In this document: piece by piece, positions 36,183 through 44,940 of the stretch | Numbering within the stretch: position 1 is the first letter of the stretch | Layout of the letters: the number at the start of each line of letters is the position of its first letter | Source: Plebeiibacterium marinum | GTDB taxonomy: Bacteria > Bacteroidota > Bacteroidia > Bacteroidales > Marinilabiliaceae | Reading direction: 5' to 3' | DNA length: 64,000 nt | Assembly (NCBI RefSeq): GCF_026013615.1 | Contig: NZ_JAPDPI010000006.1 | Coordinates: 91,013 to 155,012, forward strand | Position numbers and translations under genes: made by a program | The notes under the pieces: model-generated | Databases searched by the model: none | What the model was told of the DNA's origin: nothing | Seen by the model: only the letters and a program-made list of their open reading frames with translations

Positions 36183-36755
36183 ATGAACCATAACACATGC
36201 GACTGGGGAACTGTAAATCCACTGATGCAAAAATATCATGATGAAGAATGGGGCATCCCCGTTCATGATGACCAAAAGCTTTTTGAATTTTTAGTTCTTG
36301 ACGCATTCCAGGCAGGTTTGTCATGGAATACCATATTAAACAAAAGAGAAAATTTCAGAAATGCCTTTGATAACTTTAATTGGAAAATCATTGCAAAATA
36401 TGGAGACAAAGATGAACAGCGCCTTCTACACGACGAAGGTATAATTCGCAACAGACTTAAAATCAAAGCCACAATAACCAATGCCGGTTGTTATCAAAAA
36501 GTAATTGATGAATTTGGTAGTTTTGACAGCTATTTATGGGGATTTATCAATAACAAAACAATCATTAACCACTTTAAATCTATGAAAGAAATACCCACTG
36601 CATCGGAAGAAGCACATACTATAAGTAAGGATTTGAAGAAAAGAGGATTTAAGTTCGTGGGGCCTACAATCATATACGCCTTTATGCAAGCGGCAGGATT
36701 GGTTAATGATCATATAATTATATGCAAAAGACACAAAGAGGTAATGAAACACTAG
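36183..36755 (+). CDS. tag: DNA-3-methyladenine glycosylase I
   Basis: Tag excises 3-methyladenine from alkylated DNA. The start MNHNTCDWGTVNPLMQKYHDEEWG and FEFLVLDAFQAGLSWNTILNKRENFR are family blocks; the Glu/Asp-lined base pocket is formed by these. The structural zinc site is conserved: C6, H19, H177 and C181, each two residues later than in E. coli Tag (C4, H17, H175, C179). Length (190) is normal. It is convergent with the FAH-family gene, with only 24 bases between. Confidence 0.93.
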   Translation: MNHNTCDWGTVNPLMQKYHDEEWGIPVHDDQKLFEFLVLDAFQAGLSWNTILNKRENFRNAFDNFNWKIIAKYGDKDEQRLLHDEGIIRNRLKIKATITNAGCYQKVIDEFGSFDSYLWGFINNKTIINHFKSMKEIPTASEEAHTISKDLKKRGFKFVGPTIIYAFMQAAGLVNDHIIICKRHKEVMKH

Positions 36756-36779
36756 GTTAAACTTTGTGGTTACAGGTGG

Positions 36780-37394
36780 TTATTTAATCAGGAAATCCAT
36801 CATCTTTTCATTTTCCAAAAACACTTCAAAATGATCTCCAATTTTTACCGACCCTACACCAGCAGGCGTACCTGTATATATTAAATCACCTATTTTCAAG
36901 GTAAAAAACTTCGAAACATATGAAATAATTTCATCTACCTTAAAAAGCATATCTCCTGTATAGCCAACCTGTCGTTCCTCTCCATTAACCAACAAGGTAA
37001 ATTTCAGGTTTTGCACATCCTTAAACCTGTTCTTATTCAAAAAGCCTTTAGAGATTGCTGCCGAACTATCAAACGCCTTGGCTCTCTCCCAAGGCAATCC
37101 CTTTTCTTTTAGTTTTAATTGAAGATCTCTTGCCGTAAAATCAATTCCCATTCCAATTTCCTCATAGTATCTATGAGCAAATTGCTTTCCTATATTTTTT
37201 CCTAACCTGTTTATTTTAACTACCAATTCCGTTTCATAGTGAAAATCCTCCGCAAAATCAGGAACAAAAAAAGGCTGATTGTTCCTTAACAATGCGGTAT
37301 CCGGTTTTAAAAATATTACAGGTTCATCAGGCACAGCATTATTTAATTCCCGGGCATGTTTTGCATAATTTCTACCTATACAAATTATCTTCAT
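36780..37394 (-). CDS. Fumarylacetoacetate hydrolase family protein
   Basis: This 204-residue single-domain member of the FAH family probably hydrolyses or decarboxylates a 1,3-diketo or oxalo-type acid, such as oxaloacetate or acylpyruvate. The metal ligands are E54, E56 (HYETELVV) and D85 (GIDFTARD). IYTGTPAGVG near residue 175 is the conserved C-terminal loop. The start MKIICIGRNYAKHARELN lines up with YcgM/FAHD1-type proteins. It is directly downstream (8 bases) of the exonuclease gene, so they are co-transcribed. Confidence 0.88.
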   Translation of the reverse strand: MKIICIGRNYAKHARELNNAVPDEPVIFLKPDTALLRNNQPFFVPDFAEDFHYETELVVKINRLGKNIGKQFAHRYYEEIGMGIDFTARDLQLKLKEKGLPWERAKAFDSSAAISKGFLNKNRFKDVQNLKFTLLVNGEERQVGYTGDMLFKVDEIISYVSKFFTLKIGDLIYTGTPAGVGSVKIGDHFEVFLENEKMMDFLIK

Positions 37395-37402
37395 CTTTAA
37401 CT

Positions 37403-38173
37403 CTACTTATTATTAAAACCACGAAGTTTGATAGTAGTGAAAACCTTTTTCGTATATAATGGAAAATCGCCTTGCATTATCCATCCATAGTATCCAGGAT
37501 CAGTCACTAATACATCTTTTACTTTACGACCTTTATGCTTTCCAAAATTAATACACTCATCTCCATCTCCATCAAAAACCAACCTCCCTGCAAAATCGGC
37601 ATGTTTTGTATGAGCTGAATATTCTGACAAATAATCGATATCATTTTTTAGATCCGGATACCGGTCCAGTTGCGCCAACAAAACCTCGTAAGTAGCTCTT
37701 GTATCAGCTTCAGCACTATGCGCATCTTTCAATTCTTTATTGCAGTAAAACTGATATGCTGCTTCAAGTGTTCTTTTTTCCTTTTTATGAAAGATAGTTT
37801 GCACATCGATAAATTTTCTTTTCTTCATATCAATATCCACATCAGCCCTCATGAATTCCTCAGCCAATAAAGGGATATCAAATTTATTAGAATTATACCC
37901 ACCTAAATCACACCCTTCAATAAACCTGGCAAACTTTTTAGCCACTTCTTTAAAAGTTGGACAATCCTTTACATCCTCATCATAAATACCATGTATTTCC
38001 GATGTCTTTTTAGGAATATGTACTTCAGGATTTATCCTGAATTTTTGAGTCTCCTCCGAACCATCAAGATTAATTTTAATAGCTGCAAGTTCTACAATTC
38101 TATCTGTAGCTACATTAATGCCTGTTGTTTCTAAATCAAGAAATACTATCGGGTTCTTTAAATTTAACTTCAT
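37403..38173 (-). CDS. DEDDh 3'-5' exonuclease with C-terminal DUF3820-like segment
   Basis: The N-terminal 180 residues are a DnaQ/epsilon-type exonuclease with all catalytic residues: D13 and E15 (FLDLETTG), D99 (NSNKFDIPLL), H152 and D157 (DAHSAEADT). The C-terminal part, INFGKHKGRKVKDVL with PGYYGWIMQGDFP, is the small DUF3820-type module (putative quorum-sensing-regulated virulence factor family in some annotations) often fused to or near such nucleases. It may function in DNA repair or RNA processing. It is the upstream member of a two-gene unit with the FAH-family protein. Confidence 0.87.
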   Translation of the reverse strand: MKLNLKNPIVFLDLETTGINVATDRIVELAAIKINLDGSEETQKFRINPEVHIPKKTSEIHGIYDEDVKDCPTFKEVAKKFARFIEGCDLGGYNSNKFDIPLLAEEFMRADVDIDMKKRKFIDVQTIFHKKEKRTLEAAYQFYCNKELKDAHSAEADTRATYEVLLAQLDRYPDLKNDIDYLSEYSAHTKHADFAGRLVFDGDGDECINFGKHKGRKVKDVLVTDPGYYGWIMQGDFPLYTKKVFTTIKLRGFNNK

Positions 38174-38329
38174 GCTTTTCTTTTTTCACAAAAAATGACC
38201 ATTGAAGCCAACAGTTATGCGAATAAACAATGGCTCTATGATCGTACTAAAAATTTGAACCACAAACATAGCAGGAAAATAGAAATCTACATAGATTATT
38301 AGGAATTTTATACGCTTTATTTTTCACTC

Positions 38330-39880
38330 TTACTCTTCTTCATTTTTATATGGAATAATAAATTCCTGATTGAAAGCTTCATTAGAATACCACATTTCAG
38401 GCACTTCATAATATAATGAGTAAAGATCTTTTACTCCATTTTTAAATATCAACCGATATTTACCTGGCATTATTGCCATCACAAAACGAGCAGAGTCACC
38501 TGAAACCCTATATGAGCCCACTAATTTATTATCAACCGAATCTCTGAGTTCTGCACGGATTACAAATGGAGGCAGTACCTTTCCGGAATCAGTATCCAAA
38601 AAAGTATTGCAACGCAGGATCAAACTATTAGGCTCCTCCTCTTTAAACAATACTTTATAAATATCCCTCTCTCCGTAACCACCGTCTTTTAATGCAGAAA
38701 CATACGCATATCTTTTTCCCCGGGGTTTAGAAATAGAATAATTGTCATACACATCGTTTACCGGATAGCCAAGGTTCACGGGTCTCCTCCATTCTTTAGT
38801 CTCTTCATCCCAATCAGAATAAAATAAATCAAATCCGCCCATTGAAAACTCACCATTAGAGGAAAAATACAACCTTTTACCCCCATTGCACAACACTGGA
38901 AAATTCTCATCATAAGAAGTATTAATATAACCCGACATTGGCCTTGCCTCTCCATAACTCCCGTCAGGCAGTTTTAATGAATAAAATAAGTCTGTATTTC
39001 CTTTATCATTCTCACCCGCAAAAATTAAGGTGTCGGAGCTTTCAGAAGACCAGATCCCAAACTCCCCCCCCTTACGATCAATAGGGTAACCAAAATCTTC
39101 CAATAATGAATACTTCATTTTTCCGGCAGGACTTGCATAAGCGATTTTCTCATTCCCTTCCCGGTTATGAAATACAAACAACCTATCGGCATCTTTTGCA
39201 TATCCCCCAACAATTTCATCATATCCTGAATTCACATAATAATTAAGGGTTTTAGCTTTTTGCCAGGTATTTTTCAACCGGTTACTCTTGCATACATTGT
39301 AGCAGTTTGCACCAATTTTTGACAAATATCGTTTATTACTTGAATAAACAAGATTATCGTCGTTAACAGAAACAAATGGATTTAACTCGCTTTTATTGGT
39401 ATTGATACTCTTTCCCAGGTTAATAAATGTGACATCAACGGGTGAAACCATATACGCATTAGCATTTAAAATCCACTGAATGTAAATACCGGATTGTCTA
39501 TACAGCTCATCTTCGTGAGTCACATGCATTTTAACCCATTCAAATTCAGAAATAGCTTCAGGGAACTTATATGCATAAAATAACACTTTGGCATGAAGAT
39601 AAACGGTTTCAGGGGATCGGTCCTTTTCTACTAATTGCTTAACAAAAGGAAGTGCTTCTGCCCGATTAAGATTAGAATTCAGATAGCTATCAACTATTTT
39701 GTATAAAATCTGACTATCATTATTCTTTTTACGCAATTCTCTCTTATAAGCTTTAATGGCCCTATCATAAGTACTTACCTTATAATAATAGTCACCGGAT
39801 TTAGCATTGTTTTGAGCAGATAGGTTACTATAAAAAAAACCAATAAAGGTAACAAATAGAGAAAGAAAAATAAATTTCAT
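38330..39880 (-). CDS. TPR and PD40 (WD40-like propeller) envelope protein
   Basis: A signal peptide (1-22) is followed by TPR-like helices (about 25-150; YDRAIKAYKRELRKKNNDSQILYKIVDSYLN) and a beta-propeller of PD40-type repeats (about 160-410; LVYSSNKRYLSK, LFVFHNREGNEKIAYAS, RLYFSSNGEFSMGGFDLFYSDWDEET). A short C-terminal beta domain ends the protein. The TPR plus PD40 arrangement recalls PorE-like periplasmic proteins linked to T9SS, but the C-terminal OmpA peptidoglycan-binding domain of those is missing. Role in the periplasm is likely, exact function unknown. Confidence 0.75.
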   Translation of the reverse strand: MKFIFLSLFVTFIGFFYSNLSAQNNAKSGDYYYKVSTYDRAIKAYKRELRKKNNDSQILYKIVDSYLNSNLNRAEALPFVKQLVEKDRSPETVYLHAKVLFYAYKFPEAISEFEWVKMHVTHEDELYRQSGIYIQWILNANAYMVSPVDVTFINLGKSINTNKSELNPFVSVNDDNLVYSSNKRYLSKIGANCYNVCKSNRLKNTWQKAKTLNYYVNSGYDEIVGGYAKDADRLFVFHNREGNEKIAYASPAGKMKYSLLEDFGYPIDRKGGEFGIWSSESSDTLIFAGENDKGNTDLFYSLKLPDGSYGEARPMSGYINTSYDENFPVLCNGGKRLYFSSNGEFSMGGFDLFYSDWDEETKEWRRPVNLGYPVNDVYDNYSISKPRGKRYAYVSALKDGGYGERDIYKVLFKEEEPNSLILRCNTFLDTDSGKVLPPFVIRAELRDSVDNKLVGSYRVSGDSARFVMAIMPGKYRLIFKNGVKDLYSLYYEVPEMWYSNEAFNQEFIIPYKNEEE

Positions 39881-40000
39881 GGCATGTTGTGAAAATACGA
39901 AGTTAAAACATGCAACCTAAAATAATACAGTAGATTTGATTATCAATTTAAACTGAACATTTCTGTTGTTTTTTTTGATAGACAACACCTTTTACAGGAC

Positions 40001-40033
40001 AAAAAAAAGAGGTTACCTACCACAGTAACCTCT
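40001..40033 (-). terminator. Intrinsic terminator after galT
   Basis: AGAGGTTAC (40008-40016) and GTAACCTCT (40025-40033) form a 9-bp stem; on the minus strand the hairpin is followed by eight T. It lies 20 bases after the galT stop. Confidence 0.85.
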
Positions 40034-40053
40034 CTTACTCTAAAACCAAAAAA

Positions 40054-41097
40054 CTACCTGTGCTTATAATGAACCTTTGAAAGGTCACGAAGCCTTTGTG
40101 CGCTCGTTTCGGCAGTAATGTCACGTTGAGGGTTGCCCAACATCTCATAACCTACCATAAACTTCTTCACTGTTGCTGAACGCAACAATGGTGGGTAAAA
40201 ATGCATATGCAAATGCCATTCCGGGTGTTCCTCTCCATCTGTTGGTGCCTGATGAATACCAGCAGAATAAGGGAAAGAAACTTCAAACAAGTTATCATAC
40301 ATCACTGTCAATTCCTTGTATGCAGCTGCAAATGACATTTTTTCCTCTTCTGTTAATTCCAACAAGTTTGTGACATGACGTTTACTAACAATCATTGCTT
40401 CAAACGGCCACACTGCCCAGTATGGAACCAACCCTACAAAATGATCATTTTCAAATAGTATACGATCCTTCTTCTCCAATTCAGCAGAAACATAATCTGC
40501 TAAAATACTCCTTCCGTTCTTTTCAAAATACTCTTTCATCCTCACCTGCTCTTTTGCAGGTTCGTTTGGTATTGTACTATTTGACCATATCTGACCGTGC
40601 GGATGAGGATTACTACACCCCATCACACTTCCTTTATTCTCAAAAATCTGTACGTAATTTACAAATTCATTCTCCCCGATTGATTTATATTCCGAAGCCC
40701 ATAAATCAACTACTTTTTTAATCTCTGATACTTCCATTTCCGGAACTGTCAGATCATGACGAGGAGAAAAGCAAATTACTTTACAAATTCCACTTTCACT
40801 TTTAGCTTGAAATAACCCTTCATTCACCTCCCCTTCCGGAGTGTCTTTTAAAAGTGCAGAAAAATCATTAACGAACACATATGGCTCAGTATATTTAGGA
40901 TTTAAATGTCCTCCAATTCTTTCATTACCTGGACATAAATAACATTTTGGGTCGTATTCTGGTCTTTTTTCTTCAGAAACCTTTTCAACCTGACCTTGCC
41001 ATGGACGTTTTGCCCTGTGTGGAGAAACCAACACCCACTCTCCTGTTAGTACATTTAATCTGCGATGAGGATGATCCTCCATGTTAAATTGCGCCAT
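40054..41097 (-). CDS. galT: Galactose-1-phosphate uridylyltransferase
   Basis: GalT swaps UMP between UDP-glucose and galactose-1-phosphate in the Leloir pathway. The active site HPHGQ is at 165-169, with H167 the uridylylated nucleophile (E. coli H166). Zinc ligands C52, C55 (CYLC), H114 and H165 are all present. Length (347) is normal. Unlike most clusters, no galK, galM or sugar transporter is adjacent; instead a GntR regulator lies directly upstream on the same strand, and both genes carry the same operator just after their -7 boxes. Expression is thus probably repressed by that regulator until an inducer is present. Confidence 0.93.
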   Translation of the reverse strand: MAQFNMEDHPHRRLNVLTGEWVLVSPHRAKRPWQGQVEKVSEEKRPEYDPKCYLCPGNERIGGHLNPKYTEPYVFVNDFSALLKDTPEGEVNEGLFQAKSESGICKVICFSPRHDLTVPEMEVSEIKKVVDLWASEYKSIGENEFVNYVQIFENKGSVMGCSNPHPHGQIWSNSTIPNEPAKEQVRMKEYFEKNGRSILADYVSAELEKKDRILFENDHFVGLVPYWAVWPFEAMIVSKRHVTNLLELTEEEKMSFAAAYKELTVMYDNLFEVSFPYSAGIHQAPTDGEEHPEWHLHMHFYPPLLRSATVKKFMVGYEMLGNPQRDITAETSAQRLRDLSKVHYKHR

Positions 41098-41189
41098 TTC
41101 TTCTGTAATTAAAAATTAATAGTCTCCTGCTATAAAGTTTATATTGTTATATGCTTTCTATCTATATTTCGATAAACTCACCTTATCAC

Positions 41190-41216
41190 ACTGGTGGGTA
41201 CTGGTAGGCAAATTTA
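41190..41216 (-). promoter_or_regulatory. galT promoter -7 box and GntR operator
   Basis: The minus strand reads TAAATTTG at 41209-41216 (TANNTTTG). Directly downstream, 41190-41208, lies ACTGGTGGGTACTGGTAGG (plus strand), two direct copies of ACTGGT with 10-bp spacing. It would cover the transcription start, a position typical for repression. The same motif with two base changes lies before gntR. Confidence 0.65.
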
Positions 41217-41321
41217 CATATTTTTTTTATTCTAAAAATTTATTCGAATAAAAATTTTACATTTTTTATAGCCCCTGCCAAATAGAAAGCTATCACATCT
41301 TCAAATACGAAAAGTTATTGA

Positions 41322-42329
41322 TTACAAAGAGCTACGTTTTGTAAACCTCGAAACATTCTTAACCTCTCCTGTTTTTTTGTTTTCTACGAATTCTGCCAAT
41401 GTTTGGCCCATTAATTTAAAATCTGTAGATATTGTAGAAATCCCATTTGCCACTACTTCTTTCAATGCAGAATCGTTAATGGAAATTATCCCTACATCCT
41501 TTCCTATTTCATACTTTTTCTCCCAACACCTTTTTACCAGATTAATCAACATTCTATCATTGGGAAGAATATATACTTCTTCTTTTTTTATGGGCCTTGT
41601 TTTTATTTGGTCAAATACCGAAGATTTAAAGTTGAAATCTTCACAGAACCTTTTAAATCCATTTAAAAAGCCTTTAGGTTCTTTACCTCCAGGGTAAACA
41701 AGGTTTATTCTTTTATATTTTCTAAGCAGGTCAACAGCAGAGTTTAAACCATTATACATATCTTCATCAAAAGATTGATACACAACCGGATAACCCTCCA
41801 ATTCATCAATTTTTCTATCAATTATATAAACTTTATCGGAAGGTAATAAACTGATTACGGGTGATATATCGTTTAAATTTGCAGGCATTATTACATAGGC
41901 AGAATATTTTCCTACCCTTTCTTTTATTAATGAGGTAAATACATTAATATCAAAATGATGAAAGTAAATATCCACCTGGGTATCATCCGGGAGGTTTTCA
42001 ATAAAAGAATTATACAGTTCTTCCTTAAAAGTATTAAGTTCATCAAACAGTAACAACACCTTGGATGAAACCCCAATATTATCGCTCTCTACAAAATACC
42101 CTTTTCCCGGAACAGCCCCTAAAATACCCCGGGCCTTCAACTCATTAAAGGCCAACATAACAGTATCCCTTGAAAGGTTATACTCATTGGCAATTTCATT
42201 AATAGAGGGTACTTTGTCACCTTTTTTTAAAATTCCTCCTGAAATAGAGTTTATAACAGATTGTATAATTTGCCTATACTTAGCCTGAGAGTGTTCTGAT
42301 GTTATTTTAATTATTCTTCTTACTGTCAT
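41322..42329 (-). CDS. GntR-family regulator with sugar-binding-type effector domain
   Basis: Residues about 10-78 are a GntR winged helix (GILKKGDKVPSINEIANEYNLSRDTVMLAFNELKARGILGAVPGKGYFV). The rest (about 85-335) is a LacI/periplasmic-binding-protein-like effector domain (VYIIDRKIDELEGYPVVYQSFDEDMYNG, INLVYPGGKEPKGFLNGF, DVGIISINDSALKEVV), the arrangement found in AraR-type repressors. It lies 224 bases upstream of galT on the same strand and divergent from a HAD phosphatase. The shared ACTGGTRGRT operator before galT and before its own gene implies autoregulation and control of galT. Effector (galactose or a derivative) is inference. Confidence 0.85.
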   Translation of the reverse strand: MTVRRIIKITSEHSQAKYRQIIQSVINSISGGILKKGDKVPSINEIANEYNLSRDTVMLAFNELKARGILGAVPGKGYFVESDNIGVSSKVLLLFDELNTFKEELYNSFIENLPDDTQVDIYFHHFDINVFTSLIKERVGKYSAYVIMPANLNDISPVISLLPSDKVYIIDRKIDELEGYPVVYQSFDEDMYNGLNSAVDLLRKYKRINLVYPGGKEPKGFLNGFKRFCEDFNFKSSVFDQIKTRPIKKEEVYILPNDRMLINLVKRCWEKKYEIGKDVGIISINDSALKEVVANGISTISTDFKLMGQTLAEFVENKKTGEVKNVSRFTKRSSL

Positions 42330-42336
42330 ATTATAT

Positions 42337-42366
42337 CCTACCAGTATCTACCAGTTTGCAAAACTA
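42337..42366 (-). promoter_or_regulatory. gntR promoter -7 box and operator
   Basis: The minus strand has TAGTTTTG at 42359-42366 (TANNTTTG), and three bases downstream CCTACCAGTATCTACCAGT (plus strand, 42337-42355), the reverse complement of the galT operator with two substitutions (ACTGGTAGATACTGGTAGG). Again the site falls on the expected transcription start. It lies 8 bases before the gntR ATG. Confidence 0.65.
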
Positions 42367-42467
42367 TTAAAAAAAATCGTATTACAGGTTATCTCGACAA
42401 ACGCTTATTTTAAAATTCATTACACTATTTTAAAGCTAACTATCGTTACTCTCTCATACTATTTATA

Positions 42468-42475
42468 TATTTTTG
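42468..42475 (+). promoter_or_regulatory. Candidate -7 box for the HAD phosphatase gene
   Basis: TATTTTTG fits TANNTTTG and lies 67 bases before the ATG at 42543. No good -33 TTTG is visible. The divergent gntR operator is 113 bases upstream, so shared control is possible but not shown. Confidence 0.35.
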
Positions 42476-42542
42476 CGGACTTGTTATGAAACCACAAGAG
42501 TAGCTATTTATCACATTTAGCTTACTATTTAAACTTTAGTAT

Positions 42543-43343
42543 ATGAAATACAAAATGCTTGTGTTGGATTTAGACGACACACTTTTAACCGACGATTATC
42601 GAATCTCGGAAAGAAATAAACAAAGACTAATTGAAGCACAAGAAAATGGCGTTTTTGTTATTCTTGCATCAGGAAGGCCAACTGAAGCCATGATGCAATA
42701 TGCTAATGAATTAAAACTTGCAAAATATGGTTCTTTTATCATTTCGTACAATGGTGCCATAATTACGGATATAAAAAACAATATAGTTGTATTCGAACAA
42801 ACACTTTCACAAAACGAAATTCATGAGCTTCATGATTTTAGTAAAGAAAACAACCTGCACATTCTTACGTACAAAAACAACCAAATTATTAGCGACACTG
42901 AATCTGAATATATTGATATAGAAAAAGAACTTACCGGCTTACACATTAACAAGGTAGATTGCTTTAAAACAGAAATGAACCAAGCGGCAGTAAAATGTAT
43001 TTTATTAGATGATCCGGTAAGATTAAAAAATTTCGAACCAAAACTAAAAGAAACTAAAAAACACCTTAGTGTTGCCATCTCAAAACCTTTCTTTTTAGAA
43101 GTTATGCCTAAAGGAATTGACAAAGCTGCTAGCATTAAACGCTTAGCGCATAAATTAAACATTCATCAAGAAGAAATAATAGCAGTTGGAAATGCAGGAA
43201 ACGACCTTACAATGGTTGAATATGCCGGCCTTGGTGTATGGGTGGACAATGTGGCACCAGAATTAAGAGACAAAGCCGATATAATTGTTTCTTCTAACAA
43301 TAATGATGGAGTAGCCGAAGTGGTGGAGAAATATATTTTGTAA
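42543..43343 (+). CDS. Cof-type HAD-IIB phosphatase
   Basis: The 266-residue protein has the HAD motifs: DLDDTL (D9 nucleophile, D11 acid), SGRP in ILASGRPT, a C2B cap, Lys in KGIDKAASIKRLA, and motif IV. Motif IV reads GNAGND where most Cof proteins have GD..ND, so the first of the two metal-binding acids is Asn. Activity may still be supported by the remaining Asp. Such enzymes dephosphorylate sugar phosphates or FMN-type compounds. Its divergent position to gntR and closeness to galT suggest a sugar-phosphate substrate (inference). Confidence 0.87.
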   Translation: MKYKMLVLDLDDTLLTDDYRISERNKQRLIEAQENGVFVILASGRPTEAMMQYANELKLAKYGSFIISYNGAIITDIKNNIVVFEQTLSQNEIHELHDFSKENNLHILTYKNNQIISDTESEYIDIEKELTGLHINKVDCFKTEMNQAAVKCILLDDPVRLKNFEPKLKETKKHLSVAISKPFFLEVMPKGIDKAASIKRLAHKLNIHQEEIIAVGNAGNDLTMVEYAGLGVWVDNVAPELRDKADIIVSSNNNDGVAEVVEKYIL

Positions 43344-43363
43344 AAATATAAAAATCTTAATCT

Positions 43364-43412
43364 ATTAGGGGATTGCAAGGTTTTTTACGGGTTACCGAAA
43401 CAATTCCCTAAT
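43364..43412. terminator. Possible bidirectional terminator between convergent genes
   Basis: ATTAGGGGATTG (43364-43375) pairs with CAATTCCCTAAT (43401-43412) apart from one G-U or mismatch, with a 25-base loop that contains TTTTTT. One arm overlaps the stop codon of the minus-strand gene. Confidence 0.4.
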
Positions 43413-44751
43413 ATATTTTAGACGTTCTAAAAATAAAATCACCATCCTCTTTTCTTGGATAAAAGGTTTCGCCATTATACATCATCTTACCCTTTACAAA
43501 AACAAAATCAGCCCTACCTTTTAACTTTACATTCTGCTCCTCCACTGTAGATGAGTTGGGTATTGAACAATATAAATTACGATCAAAAGTTGGATTCCAA
43601 ATCACAATATCAGCATCAGCTCCAGGACTCAACACGCCCTTAACCGGCCACAGCCCCATTAATTTAGAAGGTCTTATAGAAACCAATTCAACCAAATCAA
43701 GCATTGATATTTTACGTTTCATTACCCCTATAGTGTACAGTAAACTTAAAAAATTTCTAATGTAAAAATATGCATCCGGTCTGTTATATACCAAATCTTC
43801 GGAAGTAGAATTGTCAATTGTTAAATTGTACAATGGAGGGTTAATTAAAAAGCGGGTTTCTTTAATTAAGGACCATACTTCATTTTCAAAAATAGGATGC
43901 AAACCAAATTCATTAGCTATCCCTGAAATCAGTTCTTGCTCATTATATCTAACGTTACTTAAATTCCCTAAGTTAAACCACAAGCGTAAACTAGAATAAA
44001 AATCCCCGCCTTTTTCAATTCCATCCTGAATTAAATCCAATTCTTCTTTAAACTTCATGTTCAAGAATAAAAGCGGACAGCCATATTTTAATCCCAGATC
44101 AATTAAACATGTCAAAACCCTGAAATGATGTTCCAGCATATTTGGATTTTCAAAGGGGCTATCTTCTTCTTCATTACCTATACAATCATCTCTAAGATTC
44201 AAATCACATATAACCAGTAAATTATGAACTGAAGCTTTTTTAAATATGGAATCAAGCAGGTTTAAATTTTCATCCTTAAGTAATGAAACACTAATTAAAA
44301 ACGATGACACGCCCTCATGCACATAACTATAGTCAAAGGCTTCTGCCGAATTTTTTCTAAGCTCAGAAAATGATAGGTGAAAACCATAGTCAATCATGTT
44401 CGATTTTGACTTTTCTTTCGCCTTAAAAATATTATATATATAATTCTTCTGGTAACAATCTTCAACCGTATCAATCATGGTTGTGGTTCCATTAAAGATT
44501 TGAGCCTGGTTTAACTTCCTCAATTCATCATTGTCAGTCCCCTTATTTACTAAATCTAAATAGTGACGGTTGAAATCAATTGCTCCGGGAATAACATATT
44601 TTCCGGAAGCATCAATAACAGGAGTTTCACTTGTTGGGGTATTCAGGTTTATTCCCATCTGGAGAATCTTGCTACCACCCACAAGAATATCTTCAGCTAT
44701 AATTGCTGTTCCTTTAACTACGAAACCATTTTTTATTAACACGTAATTCAT
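43408..44751 (-). CDS. Dihydropyrimidinase/dihydroorotase-like protein lacking metal ligands
   Basis: Starting at 44751 (MNYVLIKNGFVVKGTAIIAEDILV) the 447-residue protein has the cyclic amidohydrolase frame: N-terminal beta-sandwich, VIDASGKYVIPGAIDFNRHYLD, and the late RPSKLMGLWPVKGVLSPGADADIVIWNP. In active relatives the block after PG.ID has an H-x-H pair binding the binuclear metal; here it is F-N-R-H-Y, so H-x-H is absent, and the carboxylated Lys (expected near SSFLISVSLL) is missing too. The later His ligands are also not evident. It is therefore likely a catalytically inactive, CRMP-like homologue. No pyrimidine genes are adjacent. An ATG at 44784 would add 11 residues. Confidence 0.8.
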   Translation of the reverse strand: MNYVLIKNGFVVKGTAIIAEDILVGGSKILQMGINLNTPTSETPVIDASGKYVIPGAIDFNRHYLDLVNKGTDNDELRKLNQAQIFNGTTTMIDTVEDCYQKNYIYNIFKAKEKSKSNMIDYGFHLSFSELRKNSAEAFDYSYVHEGVSSFLISVSLLKDENLNLLDSIFKKASVHNLLVICDLNLRDDCIGNEEEDSPFENPNMLEHHFRVLTCLIDLGLKYGCPLLFLNMKFKEELDLIQDGIEKGGDFYSSLRLWFNLGNLSNVRYNEQELISGIANEFGLHPIFENEVWSLIKETRFLINPPLYNLTIDNSTSEDLVYNRPDAYFYIRNFLSLLYTIGVMKRKISMLDLVELVSIRPSKLMGLWPVKGVLSPGADADIVIWNPTFDRNLYCSIPNSSTVEEQNVKLKGRADFVFVKGKMMYNGETFYPRKEDGDFIFRTSKIY

Positions 44752-44940
44752 TGCAAACAACCAATCAGTAAAACTAATTTCCAAACAGAGTATATTCTCA
44801 GATTCCCAAACAGTTATAAACCATATACCTTACTTAAATTTAAGTTTTTATGCCTTCATAACAAAACTTTTGACAAATAACTTTACCATAACCCACCCAA
44901 TTATTCTAATTTTGCAGCTTCATTAAAAAAAAGAAACAAA

